63,139 nucleotides of DNA from contig CAUGNQ010000004.1 of NCBI GenBank assembly GCA_959600835.1, positions 1 through 63,139 on the forward strand, written 5' to 3'. Shown piece after piece: positions 1 through 9,245 of this stretch. This DNA is from an uncultured Collinsella sp. (GTDB lineage: Bacteria > Actinomycetota > Coriobacteriia > Coriobacteriales > Coriobacteriaceae). The first letter of the stretch is position 1. Each line of letters starts with the position of its first letter. The position numbers and the translations under genes are program-made. The notes below the pieces were generated by a model that had not been told where the DNA came from, did no database searches, and saw only the letters and a list, made by a program, of their open reading frames with translations.

Positions 1-1
1 T

Positions 2-39
2 CGCACGAAGAGCACATTAAGTGCTCTTCGGCTCGTGCG
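2..39. repeat. Imperfect hairpin at window edge
   Basis: The bases CGCACGAAGAGCAC pair with GTGCTCTTCG and TCGTGCG around a short ATTAA loop; the inner 10 bp are perfect. It may be a terminator for a gene beyond the left edge or a REP-like palindrome. It lies about 135 nt past the stop of the minus-strand aminotransferase, so it could also end that transcript. No clear T-tract is visible. Confidence 0.5.
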
Positions 40-174
40 GAATCTACGAAAACCTTGCGCCTGGCCTTCGGCGGCGCGTGCCTGCGTTGACTTTGGGCAG
101 CCCGGGTTTTCGTTGGCTGACGCCCCCACTCATAATGCTTGGGTCGGTGGGCTGATGTGTTGCGTCCCTGAGGG

Positions 175-1311
175 CTACAGGGTTGAAACGAAGTTGGACA
201 GGCGGGCTAGTCCTTCGTCTAGGTCTTTGTCGGAGACGCAGTAGCTTAGGCGGATGTGGCCTTCGGTGCCGAAACAGTCGCCCGGGACTAGGGCTACGTT
301 TGCTTCTTTGATGGCTTTGATGCAGAAAGCTTCGCTGGTTAGGCCGAACTTTTTGATGCTCGGGAAAGTGTAGAAGGCTCCAGCGGGCTCTACTACGTTG
401 AGGCCCATAGCGTTTAAGGCTGCGAGTACGCGTTCGCGGCGGGCTCGGTAGACTTCGAGCATGGGGGTGGGGTCGACGGTGAGAGCTCGAGCTGCGGCGT
501 CCATTTCGAAGGAGACGGCACTCGATACTAAGTATTGGTGGGCCTTTGCGATCTCTGCGATGACGGGCCCTGCCGCTGCGAGCCAGCCCAGGCGCCAGCC
601 GGTCATGGCCCAGGGCTTGGAGAAGCTCTCGATGATCACCGTCTGCTCGCGCAGCTCCGGGTGTCGCTGGGCAAAACGCTCGTAACCATCCACATAGACC
701 AAACGGTTGTACACGTCGTCGCAGACCACGTAGATGCCCGACTGCTCCGCTACGCGCGCCACGGCGTTGAGCGATGCCGCGTTGAGAATGCAGCCCGTGG
801 GATTGTTGGGCGAGCAGATAACGATGGCCTTGGTCGCCGGGGTCACACAGGCGCGAAGCGCATCCTCGTCAATCTGAAATTGCGCAGGCCCCGTATCCAA
901 AAAGACCGCTTTGGCGTGATTGGCCACAACGATGCTTTCGTACAGGCCAAAGGCCGGCGTGGGAATAATGACCTCGTCGCCGGGGTTGAGCATAGCCATA
1001 AATGTTGCCGACAGGGCCTCGGTCGCGCCGTCGGTCAGGATGACCTCGTCGGCCGAAAACATAAGGCCCGCGTCCCCCATGTAGGCAGATAACGCCTCAC
1101 GCAGGGCGGGGCGACCGTTGTTGGGCGGATAGTGCGTGTCGCCGCGGTCCAACGAAGCAGTCACCTCGGCGCTAATCACATCGGGCGTGGGAAAATCGGG
1201 CTCACCTAGCGCGAGCGCGATGCACCCCGGATGCTGGGCGGCGAGCGCGTTGATCCGGCGGATACCGGAGGGCTTAAGCGTGGCAAGCGAGGTGTTCATG
1301 GGCAGACGCAT
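175..1311 (-). CDS. PLP-dependent class I/II aminotransferase
   Basis: A 378-residue fold-type I aminotransferase, probably cytosolic and acting on an amino acid and a 2-oxoacid; the exact substrate cannot be read from sequence. The substrate-carboxylate motif SPNNPTG is at residues 167-173, the PLP-phenol contacts D198 and Y201 are present, and the Schiff-base lysine is K232 in SKPWAMTGWRLG. The length matches AspC/PatA-like enzymes. The start is chosen from AAAGGA seven bases upstream of ATG. It is a single gene on the minus strand, divergent from the next gene. The last ~100 codons use CTA for leucine far more than the rest of the gene, which may reflect recombination. Confidence 0.88.
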   Translation of the reverse strand: MRLPMNTSLATLKPSGIRRINALAAQHPGCIALALGEPDFPTPDVISAEVTASLDRGDTHYPPNNGRPALREALSAYMGDAGLMFSADEVILTDGATEALSATFMAMLNPGDEVIIPTPAFGLYESIVVANHAKAVFLDTGPAQFQIDEDALRACVTPATKAIVICSPNNPTGCILNAASLNAVARVAEQSGIYVVCDDVYNRLVYVDGYERFAQRHPELREQTVIIESFSKPWAMTGWRLGWLAAAGPVIAEIAKAHQYLVSSAVSFEMDAAARALTVDPTPMLEVYRARRERVLAALNAMGLNVVEPAGAFYTFPSIKKFGLTSEAFCIKAIKEANVALVPGDCFGTEGHIRLSYCVSDKDLDEGLARLSNFVSTL

Positions 1312-1404
1312 GACGTTCCTTTCGTAAGGGTTGCACTAGGATAGCGCGGCGGGACGCCGCCGGACGGTGTAACCTAAACGGAAACCAACCGGAAAGAAGG
1401 CGGC

Positions 1405-2076
1405 ATGGAGACGACCGCACGCGGCGATGTACCAAAAACGCTGCAAACCATTGCGTATATCAGTATTCCCAAGAGCGCCGATCTTGAGTTTTTGCTCTGG
1501 GACCTGCAGGATGCCATCGCCGCCTATGCACAGATTTCCGGCACCGCACTCCCCCATCCAGTCGACTTGGAGGCGGATGATGCCGGCAGCGTTGCCGGTA
1601 CCGCCGATGGCATTGTGTTCGCCGTTGAAGATGCACCCAATGATGAAGCGATGGCGCCCATTGAGCAGGTGCTCGACCGCTTTGGCGGCGCAGGGACGCG
1701 TGCCTACGTTGTTGTCCAGGCCGACATCGGCGGCCTGGAGCGAGCACACGGGCTCGTCGTGCGTCTGCGAGCGGCGTGCGACCTTCGTGGGCTGTCATGG
1801 TGCGGCGGCGTTGTCGCCTGTACCGGCAGCGGCTTCGCGGCGCTTCGTCACTCACCGCGCATGGGACTCTTGCGGCGACCGTTTTCGGAAGCGATGGACA
1901 AGCTCGTAGGCGCCGTTCGTATGGGCTGTTCGGTTGAGCATGCGCAGCGACTTGGTGGTGGTAATGCCGAGGACGTCGACGCCGACGGCATGGCTTGCGC
2001 CGAGCCAGCCGTGCCCGTGCCGATCTGGCGAGGCGTTCTGAAACACCTCGGCGCCCGCACTCAATCAATAATCTAA
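1405..2076 (+). CDS. Protein of unknown function, possible flavodoxin-like fold
   Basis: A 223-residue protein that I do not recognise firmly. It starts at ATG after a GAAGG ribosome site. Its N-terminal region alternates hydrophobic strands and helices, and the run SGFAALRHSPRMGLLRRPFSE near residue 150 followed by a helix with AVRMGCS vaguely recalls the C-terminal part of flavodoxin-like NAD(P)H oxidoreductases. No signal peptide or membrane segment is visible. It is divergent from the aminotransferase and ends one base before the stop of the convergent DNA glycosylase. Function should be left open. Confidence 0.6.
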   Translation: METTARGDVPKTLQTIAYISIPKSADLEFLLWDLQDAIAAYAQISGTALPHPVDLEADDAGSVAGTADGIVFAVEDAPNDEAMAPIEQVLDRFGGAGTRAYVVVQADIGGLERAHGLVVRLRAACDLRGLSWCGGVVACTGSGFAALRHSPRMGLLRRPFSEAMDKLVGAVRMGCSVEHAQRLGGGNAEDVDADGMACAEPAVPVPIWRGVLKHLGARTQSII

Positions 2077-2077
2077 A

Positions 2078-2641
2078 TTAATGAGCTGCCCAGTCAACGG
2101 CTTCACTCCAACGCTCGACAAGCCGCTCCAAACGCCACGCCGCGTTGGCAGGACTCGTCGACGGCAGCACGATGGCGGGTAGCCCCGTCCGCTCTTGTAG
2201 ATAGCGTTTGTAGAGCCGTCCGGCCGTGCCGCCGTTGCAGACAACGATCTCGATCGGCGTGGCATCCACAATGCGTTCAATATGTGCCGGCACAACGTTT
2301 TTGATGCTAGCGTCACTCGAGCCCTTAATGTCGCAGCTCTCGATCACATCCCACAGGGCTACGCCACCGTTAAGCAGCATGGATCGCTTGGCAGCAACCG
2401 AGGCGTCGAGCGTCGCGGGCTCGCCGCTCGCCAAAGAGTCTCCCTCGTTGGGCGGCACGGGCGCACCGAGGCACACGGCCATCACACGCCAAAAGCGATT
2501 CTGAGGGTTGCCGTAATAAAAGGCGTTGGCGCGCGAAAGCACCGAGGGAAACGATCCGAGCACCAAAACGCGCGAGCGCTCGTCAAACACGGGTTCAAAC
2601 CCATGCTCAATATGTTGATAGCCCTCGTCGGACACAGGCAT
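2078..2641 (-). CDS. DNA-deoxyinosine (hypoxanthine) glycosylase, UDG superfamily
   Basis: A 187-residue member of the uracil-DNA glycosylase superfamily, of the type that removes deaminated adenine (hypoxanthine) from DNA in base-excision repair. Motif 1 is GSFPS at residues 29-33, followed by the characteristic FYYGNPQNRFW at 41-51, and motif 2 is LPSTSPANA near residue 160. The usual Asn of motif 1 in classical UDG is absent, as in the hypoxanthine-glycosylase branch. It starts three bases after the stop of the upstream GH13 gene, with GAGGG overlapping that stop, so the two are probably co-transcribed although their roles are unrelated. Confidence 0.85.
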   Translation of the reverse strand: MPVSDEGYQHIEHGFEPVFDERSRVLVLGSFPSVLSRANAFYYGNPQNRFWRVMAVCLGAPVPPNEGDSLASGEPATLDASVAAKRSMLLNGGVALWDVIESCDIKGSSDASIKNVVPAHIERIVDATPIEIVVCNGGTAGRLYKRYLQERTGLPAIVLPSTSPANAAWRLERLVERWSEAVDWAAH

Positions 2642-2644
2642 GGG

Positions 2645-4021
2645 CTAGGCCCTCAGTAGATAGCGCACCTCATAGGGTGCAAGCTCGAGGGTACCCGTAA
2701 GCTCGACCGTGGGCGCATCGTCGGCAAGTAGGTCGGCAAAGGAGCCGTTGAGCTCGCCGGCTCCAAAGGTATAGGGCTCGTTCACGGCATTGACCGCCAC
2801 GAGCACCGTCGCGTCGTCGCAGGCGCGCTCGAACAGCAGCTGCTTGTTCTGAATCACCACGTTGCGATAGGCACCATAGTTGAGGGCACGGGCCGCCGCG
2901 TCGTCTGCCGAGCGCAGGTGCGCGAGCTGCTTGATGAAGGCCGTCAGCTCGTTGGGCGCAGGCTCATCGAGCGCAGGTCGCAGCGCCCAGTCACCATCGG
3001 GGCCGCCCTTTTCGCCAGGAATCCCCCACTCGCTGCCATAGTAGACGCACGGAATGCCCGGCATGCCAAAGAGCATGCCATAAGCGGGGCGCAGACAGGA
3101 CTTGTCGGTAAGGATGCTCGCCAGGCGCGGCACATCGTGGTTGTCGACAAACGACAGCAGATGCTTGCCGCGATAAATGCACCACGGGTCACCGCCAAAC
3201 TGGCGGTGCAGCGAGTGCGCGATCTCGAACATATTGACCGAGTTAAAGCTGGAGTACAGGCCCTTGTAGCACTCGTAGTTGGTGCAGGAGTCGAGCATCT
3301 CGTCGTTGACGATCTGGTTGTAGTCGCCGTGGAGCGTCTCGCCGATCAGCACAAAGTCGGGCTTGAGCTCACGGGCAAAGGCGTGCAGGCGGCGCATAAA
3401 GTCGCGGTCGAGCATATAGGCAACGTCCAGGCGCAGGCCGTCGACGCCAAAGACGTCGGCCCAACGGCGCACGGACTCGAGCAGGTAATCGACCACGGCG
3501 GGGTTTTGCAGGTTGAGCTTCACGAGCTCAAAATGGCCTTCCCAGCCCTCGTACCAAAAGCCATCGCCATAGCAGGAGTCGCCGTCAAAGCTGATGTGGA
3601 ACCAATCCTTGTAGGGCGAGTCCCACTTGCGCTCCTGCACATCGCGGAAGGCCCAAAAGCCACGGCCCACATGGTTGAAGACCGCATCGAGCACCACGCG
3701 GATGCCATGGGCGTGCAGCGTCTCGCATACAGCGGCAAAATCGGCATCCCCACCCAGGCGACGGTCGATATGGCGCAGGCTGCGCGTGTCGTAGCCATGG
3801 CCGTCGGATTCGAGCGGCGGGTTAATGAGCACAGCACCGATGCCGAGCTCTTGCAGGTAGTCGGCCCATTGGGCGATCTTCATGATGGGCGCATCGGGGT
3901 TGGGCGCTGCGTTGGCAGCCTGGGCGAGCTCATCTTCGGCAACGGGCGCGGCGTTTTCGCGCGGAGCTCCGCAAAAGCCCAGCGGATAGATCTGATAGAA
4001 CGTCGTCTCGTATGCCCACAT
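2645..4021 (-). CDS. GH13 alpha-amylase family glycosidase
   Basis: A 458-residue (beta/alpha)8 enzyme acting on alpha-glucans or maltodextrins; no signal peptide, so it probably acts on imported oligosaccharides. The four GH13 regions are visible: DAVFNH at 112-117, GLRLDVAY with nucleophile D199, IGETLHGD with acid/base E228, and FVDNHD ending at D296. A C-terminal beta domain follows. The start has a strong GGGAGG site. It is shorter than enzymes with an added N-terminal beta-domain, and resembles cyclomaltodextrinase or maltodextrin-glucosidase relatives without that domain. It is first in a pair with the DNA glycosylase. Confidence 0.88.
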   Translation of the reverse strand: MWAYETTFYQIYPLGFCGAPRENAAPVAEDELAQAANAAPNPDAPIMKIAQWADYLQELGIGAVLINPPLESDGHGYDTRSLRHIDRRLGGDADFAAVCETLHAHGIRVVLDAVFNHVGRGFWAFRDVQERKWDSPYKDWFHISFDGDSCYGDGFWYEGWEGHFELVKLNLQNPAVVDYLLESVRRWADVFGVDGLRLDVAYMLDRDFMRRLHAFARELKPDFVLIGETLHGDYNQIVNDEMLDSCTNYECYKGLYSSFNSVNMFEIAHSLHRQFGGDPWCIYRGKHLLSFVDNHDVPRLASILTDKSCLRPAYGMLFGMPGIPCVYYGSEWGIPGEKGGPDGDWALRPALDEPAPNELTAFIKQLAHLRSADDAAARALNYGAYRNVVIQNKQLLFERACDDATVLVAVNAVNEPYTFGAGELNGSFADLLADDAPTVELTGTLELAPYEVRYLLRA

Positions 4022-4092
4022 AGCAACCTCCCGGTAAGCTCAACACAACGACATCCATTGTATGCCCGCCGCGTATCCCCTCCCCCAAAATA

Positions 4093-4159
4093 AGTTGCGG
4101 TGAAATAATTCCTGCTTGGGCCTTCAGAGGCCTTAAACAGGAGCTATTCCACCGCAGCT
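4093..4159. repeat. 67-bp palindromic repeat, AGTTGCGGTG family (copy 1)
   Basis: The outer arm AGTTGCGGTGAAATA pairs with TATTCCACCGCAGCT, and an inner hairpin GGCCTTCAGAGGCC closes the middle. A second copy of exactly the same length is at 47972-48038, also downstream of a minus-strand membrane transporter gene. It begins 15 nt after the MFS stop codon. It could serve as a transcript end, but it has no T-tract. Confidence 0.75.
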
Positions 4160-4174
4160 GATGAGGGGACGTGA

Positions 4175-5371
4175 TTAGGCGACGGGCTTTGCGCGGCGTA
4201 TGGCCGGGAACAGCACCGTGATGGCGAGGATGACGCCCACGACGGTAATCGCCCCGCCCGCGAAGCCAATCCAAGCGATACCGGGACCCGAAACCACGGC
4301 GCCACCGATTGCGGTGCCCGTGCCGATACCCAGATTGAACAGGCCCGAGAAGATCGACATGGCGACGGCCGACGAATCCGCCGGTGTGTACTTGATGAGC
4401 TCGGCCTGAAACGCCACGTTAAAGGCCGTGGCGCAGCAGCCCCATAGCGCGCAAACAGCGAGAACGGCGACGAGCGACGGTGCAACCGGACCCATGAGCA
4501 GCAGAGCCACCGGCACGCCGGAGAGCGTGATAGCCAAGAACGGGAAGCGATGCCCATCGAACAGACGGCCGAACAGCCAGCTTCCGAGCAGACCAGAGCA
4601 GCCGAACGCCGTCAGCGTCATGGTAATAGCGCTTGCGTCGACGTGCGCGACCTGCGCCAGGAACGGCTCGATATAGCTGTAACCCGCATAATAGCCGGTT
4701 GCCATAAAGACCGTGACCGCGTAGAGCGCGATCAGGAACGGGTTCTTGAGCAGCACGGGCAGCTGTTTGACGGTAAAGCGCTCACCCGCCGGCATAGCCG
4801 GAAACACCGCGGCTTGGTACACCACCGCGGCGGCAGAGAAGGCACCGACCACGGCGAATGTCATGCGCCAGCCCACGGCCAGCCCGATGGCGCGGCCGAT
4901 CGGCAGGCCAAAAATCTGCGCGATGGACGAGCCCGTGGCGATTATGCTGATGGCGAGCGCCCCATGGCGGGTGTCGACCAGGCGCGAAGCCATGATCGAG
5001 GCGACCGACCAGAACACGGCATGCGCGCAGGCGACCACCAGACGCGCGCAAACCAAAATAGGATAGGTGGGCGCCAAGGCGGACAAGAACTGGCCGAGCG
5101 AAAACACGGCCAAAACGCCCAGCAGCATCCGCTTGAACTCAAAGCGCGAGGCAAACACCATGAGTGGCAGCGACAGCAGCATGACACCCCAGGCGTAGAC
5201 CGAAATCATGATGCCTGCCTGGGCCTCGGTGAGCGAGAACGATGCGGCAATATCAGTCAGAAGGCCAATGGGCATGAACTCTGATGTGTTGAACACGAAC
5301 GAACAGCAGGCAAGCCCGATAAGCGGGAGCCACTGCTTGAGCGAGATGCCATCTTGTCTTGCCTGAGTCAT
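4175..5371 (-). CDS. MFS transporter, sugar or drug efflux type
   Basis: A 398-residue polytopic protein with about twelve hydrophobic segments, typical of the AraJ/YdhP/SotB-like DHA1 branch of the major facilitator superfamily. The N-terminal stretch ends in FNTSEFMPIGLLTDIA, close to the signature of this branch. These carriers export sugars, drugs or amino-acid derivatives by proton antiport; the substrate is unknown here. The open frame extends upstream to 5536, but the start at 5371 is chosen because GGAGGGGG lies 8 nt before its ATG and the region before it holds the feoB terminator. Confidence 0.85.
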   Translation of the reverse strand: MTQARQDGISLKQWLPLIGLACCSFVFNTSEFMPIGLLTDIAASFSLTEAQAGIMISVYAWGVMLLSLPLMVFASRFEFKRMLLGVLAVFSLGQFLSALAPTYPILVCARLVVACAHAVFWSVASIMASRLVDTRHGALAISIIATGSSIAQIFGLPIGRAIGLAVGWRMTFAVVGAFSAAAVVYQAAVFPAMPAGERFTVKQLPVLLKNPFLIALYAVTVFMATGYYAGYSYIEPFLAQVAHVDASAITMTLTAFGCSGLLGSWLFGRLFDGHRFPFLAITLSGVPVALLLMGPVAPSLVAVLAVCALWGCCATAFNVAFQAELIKYTPADSSAVAMSIFSGLFNLGIGTGTAIGGAVVSGPGIAWIGFAGGAITVVGVILAITVLFPAIRRAKPVA

Positions 5372-5419
5372 GTAGGAACCCCCTCCGATTGTCTTGAGCG
5401 ATGGGCGATTATATAGCAA

Positions 5420-5454
5420 CGGCCCCGCATCCGTCAGCAACAGATGCGGGGCCG
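5420..5454 (-). terminator. Terminator after feoB
   Basis: A 12-bp stem CGGCCCCGCATC with its complement and an 11-nt loop lies 40 nt after the feoB stop on the minus strand. The following T-tract is weak (TTGCTATATAAT). The TATAAT in that tract may also be part of the promoter of the MFS gene. Confidence 0.7.
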
Positions 5455-5495
5455 TAATCAACTCAATACACAGAGGTTGCGCCATCAATAAATAA

Positions 5496-7856
5496 CTAAG
5501 CCAGCCCCAGCAATATGCCCGCCGAATGCACGACAAACGCCACGATCCAGGCGACCGTCACCTGAAACGCGAACACGGCCACGGCATAGCGCGCGCCCAA
5601 CTCGCTCTTGACGGCGCCGATTGCCGCTACGCAGGGCGGGTACAGCAGCGTAAAGACCAGGAACACGTAGGCGGTAAACGGCGAAAACATGGTCGACAGC
5701 GCCGCGGGCGACGTTGCGCCCAAAAGCACCGTGAGCGTCGAGATGACGCTCTCCTTGGCAATGAGTCCGGTGACGAGCGCCGTCGACGCACGCCAGTCGC
5801 CAAAACCGAGTGGGGCCAACACCGGCGCGATGATGCTACCCAGACCGGCAAGCAGACTCTGCGACTGATCGGCGACCACATTAAAGCGGATATCGAACGT
5901 CTGGAGGAACCAGATGACCACGGTGGCGGCAAAGATAATGGTAAAGGCCTTGGTAATAAAGTCCTTGGCCTTATCCCATGCCAGCATCACCGTCGTCTTG
6001 ACGCTCGGCAGGCGGTAATTGGGAAGCTCCATGATAAACGGCACCGGGTCGCCCTTAAATGCCGTGCGGTTGAGCACCAGGGCGGCAATGCAGCCGACCA
6101 CGATACCAATCAGATAGAGCGAGACCATGGCGGGAACTGTCGCCTGCGGGAAGAATGCCCCGCACAGCAGACCGTAGACCGGCAACTTGGCCGAACAGCT
6201 CATGAACGGCGTGAGCATGACCGTCATCTTGCGGTCGTGCTCGGATGGGAGCGTACGGGTCGACATGATAGCCGGCACGGTGCAGCCAAAACCGACGAGC
6301 ATAGGCACGAAGCTGCGGCCCGACAGGCCAAAGCGACGCAGCACTTTATCCATGACAAAGGCCACACGCGCCATGTAGCCGGAGTCTTCCAGAATGGAGA
6401 GGAACAAAAAGAGCACGACGATAATCGGCAGGAAGGTCAGCACGCTGCCCACGCCCGTAAGCACGCCGTCGACAGCCAGCGAGCGCACCACGTCGTTGGT
6501 GCCGAACGCCTTGAGGCCCGCATCGGCCGAGGCGATGATGGCAGCGATGCCGTCCTCCATAAGTCCCTGCAACGCCGCGCCGATCACGCCAAACGTCAGC
6601 CAAAAGACGAGACCCATGATCACCAGGAACGCTGGAATGGCCGTGTAGCGACCCGTCAGGATGCGGTCGATCTTGACGGAACGCACGTGCTCGCGGCTCT
6701 CGTGCGGCTTGACGACGCAGCGCCCACACACGTCGCCGATAAAGCCGAAGCGCATGTCAGCCAGTGCAGATAGACGGTCGGTACCGGCCTCACCCTCCAT
6801 CTGGGTAATGATGTGCTCGATGGCGTCAAGTTCGTTACGGTCCAGATGAAGCGCCTCGGTCACCAGCTCGTCGCCCTCAACCAGCTTGGTCGCCGCAAAA
6901 CGCACCGGGATATGCGCCGTCGCGGCATGGTCCTCGATAAGGTTGGCGATGCCGTGAATGCAGCGATGCAGCGCGCCGCCGTCTGGACCATCGGGCGCGC
7001 AGAAGTCCAGGCGACCGGGGCGCTCGCGGAACCGCGCCACGTGCAAGGCATGATCCACCAACTCGCCAATGCCCTCGTTGCGGGCAGCGCTAATGGGAAC
7101 AACAGGCACGCCCAGCAGGCTCTCGAGCAGGTTGACGTCTACGGCACCACCATTGGCGGTCACCTCGTCCATCATGTTGAGCGCGATGACCATGGGGCGG
7201 TCGAGCTCCATGAGCTGCAGTGTCAGGTACAGGTTACGTTCGATGTTGGTGGCGTCGATAATGTCGATGATGGCATCGGGGTTTTCGTCCAGGATAAATT
7301 GGCGACTGACGATCTCTTCGCCCGTGTACGGAGACAGCGAATAGATGCCGGGCAGGTCGGTAACGCTTGCCTCGGGATGGTTACGGATGGTGCCGTCCTT
7401 GCGGTCGACCGTCACGCCGGGAAAGTTACCGACGTGCTGGTTGGAGCCCGTAAGCTGGTTGAACAGCGTGGTCTTACCGCAGTTTTGGTTGCCGGCGAGG
7501 GCAAAATGCAGCGGTGCGCCCTCGGGCACGGCCGTCTTGGCAGCACGAGGCGAATACGTCCCTTCGCCCAGGGCCGGGTGATCCGTCGTGCCGATTGCGG
7601 CGTTAACGCGCGGGCCGGTATCGGTGTCGTGCACATCCACGAGCTCAATGCGTGCGGCATCGTCCTTGCGCAGCGTCAACTCGTAGCCGCGCAGGCGAAT
7701 CTCGAGCGGATCGCCCATGGGGGCATACTTCATCATGGTAACTTCGGTGCCCGGAGTTAGGCCCATGTCCAAAATATGCTGTCGGAGTGCCTGATCGTCC
7801 GATGCCACCGATGCGACAACGGCGTCCTTTCCAATCTCGAGTGTATCGAGCTTCAC
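5496..7856 (-). CDS. feoB: Ferrous iron transporter, FeoA-FeoB fusion
   Basis: A 786-residue inner-membrane Fe(II) importer. Residues 1-75 form a FeoA (SH3-like) domain that is normally a separate small protein. A G-protein domain follows with G1 GNQNCGKT at 122-129, G3 DLPG at 167-170 and G4 NMMD. The C-terminal half carries the membrane core with the two Gate repeats. The start codon is GTG, seven bases after AAAGGA. It is monocistronic, ended by the hairpin at 5420-5454. A GGTTA/TAACC inverted repeat upstream could be an iron-responsive operator. Confidence 0.95.
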   Translation of the reverse strand: MKLDTLEIGKDAVVASVASDDQALRQHILDMGLTPGTEVTMMKYAPMGDPLEIRLRGYELTLRKDDAARIELVDVHDTDTGPRVNAAIGTTDHPALGEGTYSPRAAKTAVPEGAPLHFALAGNQNCGKTTLFNQLTGSNQHVGNFPGVTVDRKDGTIRNHPEASVTDLPGIYSLSPYTGEEIVSRQFILDENPDAIIDIIDATNIERNLYLTLQLMELDRPMVIALNMMDEVTANGGAVDVNLLESLLGVPVVPISAARNEGIGELVDHALHVARFRERPGRLDFCAPDGPDGGALHRCIHGIANLIEDHAATAHIPVRFAATKLVEGDELVTEALHLDRNELDAIEHIITQMEGEAGTDRLSALADMRFGFIGDVCGRCVVKPHESREHVRSVKIDRILTGRYTAIPAFLVIMGLVFWLTFGVIGAALQGLMEDGIAAIIASADAGLKAFGTNDVVRSLAVDGVLTGVGSVLTFLPIIVVLFLFLSILEDSGYMARVAFVMDKVLRRFGLSGRSFVPMLVGFGCTVPAIMSTRTLPSEHDRKMTVMLTPFMSCSAKLPVYGLLCGAFFPQATVPAMVSLYLIGIVVGCIAALVLNRTAFKGDPVPFIMELPNYRLPSVKTTVMLAWDKAKDFITKAFTIIFAATVVIWFLQTFDIRFNVVADQSQSLLAGLGSIIAPVLAPLGFGDWRASTALVTGLIAKESVISTLTVLLGATSPAALSTMFSPFTAYVFLVFTLLYPPCVAAIGAVKSELGARYAVAVFAFQVTVAWIVAFVVHSAGILLGLA

Positions 7857-7879
7857 GCGCTCATCCTTTCGTTAGACGC

Positions 7880-7904
7880 GGTTAACCGTTTACCGGGGCT
7901 AACC
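7880..7904 (-). promoter_or_regulatory. Possible iron-responsive operator upstream of feoB
   Basis: GGTTA and TAACC form an inverted repeat 24-48 nt before the feoB start, and the minus strand reads TTGGTTAGC nearby, close to one half of the DtxR/IdeR consensus. The second half does not match well. This is a weak, position-based suggestion. Confidence 0.25.
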
Positions 7905-7977
7905 AACTCGTAACGACAAATGATAGCGCTCTGAACTATTTTATAAAGTCAAATACCGATGTTTACCTGCGCAAACT

Positions 7978-8298
7978 TTATGCGGTGCGCCCCGAAAGCT
8001 CTTTGCGCATACCGCTCAGCGAGATCGAAATGGAACCCGACCGCGCGGTAGCAGTGAGTCGATCACCCTCAACCGACCCCGTGCATGTAAAGGGCGCCTT
8101 GCCCATCAAGACGTGGGAGATAGTACCCGAGAGCTCAAAGAAATCGCACTCAGCGCGGGCACCCGAGAGAGCGATATTGAGGCCCCTGACGTTTAGTACT
8201 GCCCTGAGCGCGCCGTTCACCCCATGTGAAAACGTCACCTCGCCGCGCTTGCTCCCCACCGGCGTCTGGGCCAAAACCACATACGTACCCTCAAGCAT
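7978..8298 (-). CDS. Small protein of unknown function, beta-rich
   Basis: A 106-residue protein starting MLEGTYVVLAQTPVGSKRG. The start at 8298 is chosen because AGAGGAGG lies just before it. The alternation of short strands (about ten predicted) and glycine turns suggests a small beta-barrel or lipocalin-like fold, as in other short proteins from this class that begin with the pattern 'GTY...TPxG...GE'. No signal peptide, no catalytic motif. It follows the alpha/beta hydrolase gene by 47 nt on the same strand and may share its transcript. I do not recognise a function. Confidence 0.7.
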   Translation of the reverse strand: MLEGTYVVLAQTPVGSKRGEVTFSHGVNGALRAVLNVRGLNIALSGARAECDFFELSGTISHVLMGKAPFTCTGSVEGDRLTATARSGSISISLSGMRKELSGRTA

Positions 8299-8345
8299 GG
8301 CTCCTCCTCTAAGCAGACTTTTTGAAACGGGCAAGTAGTCTACTT

Positions 8346-9245
8346 TTACATATGGCGTTCCAGGAAGCGGAAGGCCAGACGGATCCAGGGACGGACGGAA
8401 ACCTGCTTGTCCTCGTTGTCGACCGCGGTATTGGCGTTGCCGAGCGAAAGGCCGTGGCCACCCTGGTCAAAGACGTGCATCTCGCATGCAACACCCTCCT
8501 CGGCCATGCGCTGCGCAAACGGGTAGACCTGCGCGACCGGCGCCGTCTTGTCGTCCGAAACGCCCCACACAAAGGTCGGGGGCATCTGACGCGAAACGTG
8601 CGTGGTAGGGCAAATGTCGGCCAGGTGCTCATCGGTCGCCTCGCCGCCCGTCACCATCGACAGATAGTCGTTGAGCAAATCGCGCCCCGTCTTGCCACCC
8701 GTCTTGGGCACGCGCAGGTCGATGCGCGGGTCGCGCGTCTGCATATCGCGCACATAGGCAAGGTCGAGCAACGGATAGCCCAGCACCACGGCGTCGGGAC
8801 GAATATCCTCCGGACGAGCCCCGGCAAGGCCCGCGAAGGGTCCGGTCTTCCACTGCGTTGCCAACGAGGCGCAGATCATGCCGCCCGCCGAGAAACCCAC
8901 GATGCACACGCGCTTGGGATCGACATGCCACTCGTCGGCGTTGGCGCGCACGGTAGCGACCATCTTGGCGAGGTCCGCCTGCGGGTGCGGAAAGCTCACG
9001 TCGCCCGTGGCGCTCGTCACATAGTTGAGCACAAAGGCCTGGTAGCCGCGGTCCAAAAACGCAAACGCCACCGGGTCCTGCTCGTGCGGAGCGATATGCG
9101 TAAACCCGCCTCCGCCGCAGATGATCACCGCGGGGCGGCGGCCATTGGGCTTGTCGGGCAGCGGCTCGGCACCCAGATACGTAAACGTCGCCGGATAATC
9201 CTCGGTCGGCTCCTCGCCCCACAGCGCATGGTTCTCAATAATCAT
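8346..9245 (-). CDS. Alpha/beta hydrolase, carbohydrate esterase-like
   Basis: A 299-residue cytosolic hydrolase of the BD-FAE/acetyl-xylan-esterase-like group. The oxyanion-hole motif GGGGF follows the first strand, the nucleophile elbow is GFSAGG, the acid is expected in the DDKTAP region and the catalytic histidine is in the final GGHGLSLG. Such enzymes often remove acetyl or feruloyl groups from plant sugars. A longer open frame extends far upstream but is antisense to the PTS gene; the start at 9245 has GGAGGG before ATG. It is divergent from the EIIA gene. Confidence 0.85.
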   Translation of the reverse strand: MIIENHALWGEEPTEDYPATFTYLGAEPLPDKPNGRRPAVIICGGGGFTHIAPHEQDPVAFAFLDRGYQAFVLNYVTSATGDVSFPHPQADLAKMVATVRANADEWHVDPKRVCIVGFSAGGMICASLATQWKTGPFAGLAGARPEDIRPDAVVLGYPLLDLAYVRDMQTRDPRIDLRVPKTGGKTGRDLLNDYLSMVTGGEATDEHLADICPTTHVSRQMPPTFVWGVSDDKTAPVAQVYPFAQRMAEEGVACEMHVFDQGGHGLSLGNANTAVDNEDKQVSVRPWIRLAFRFLERHM

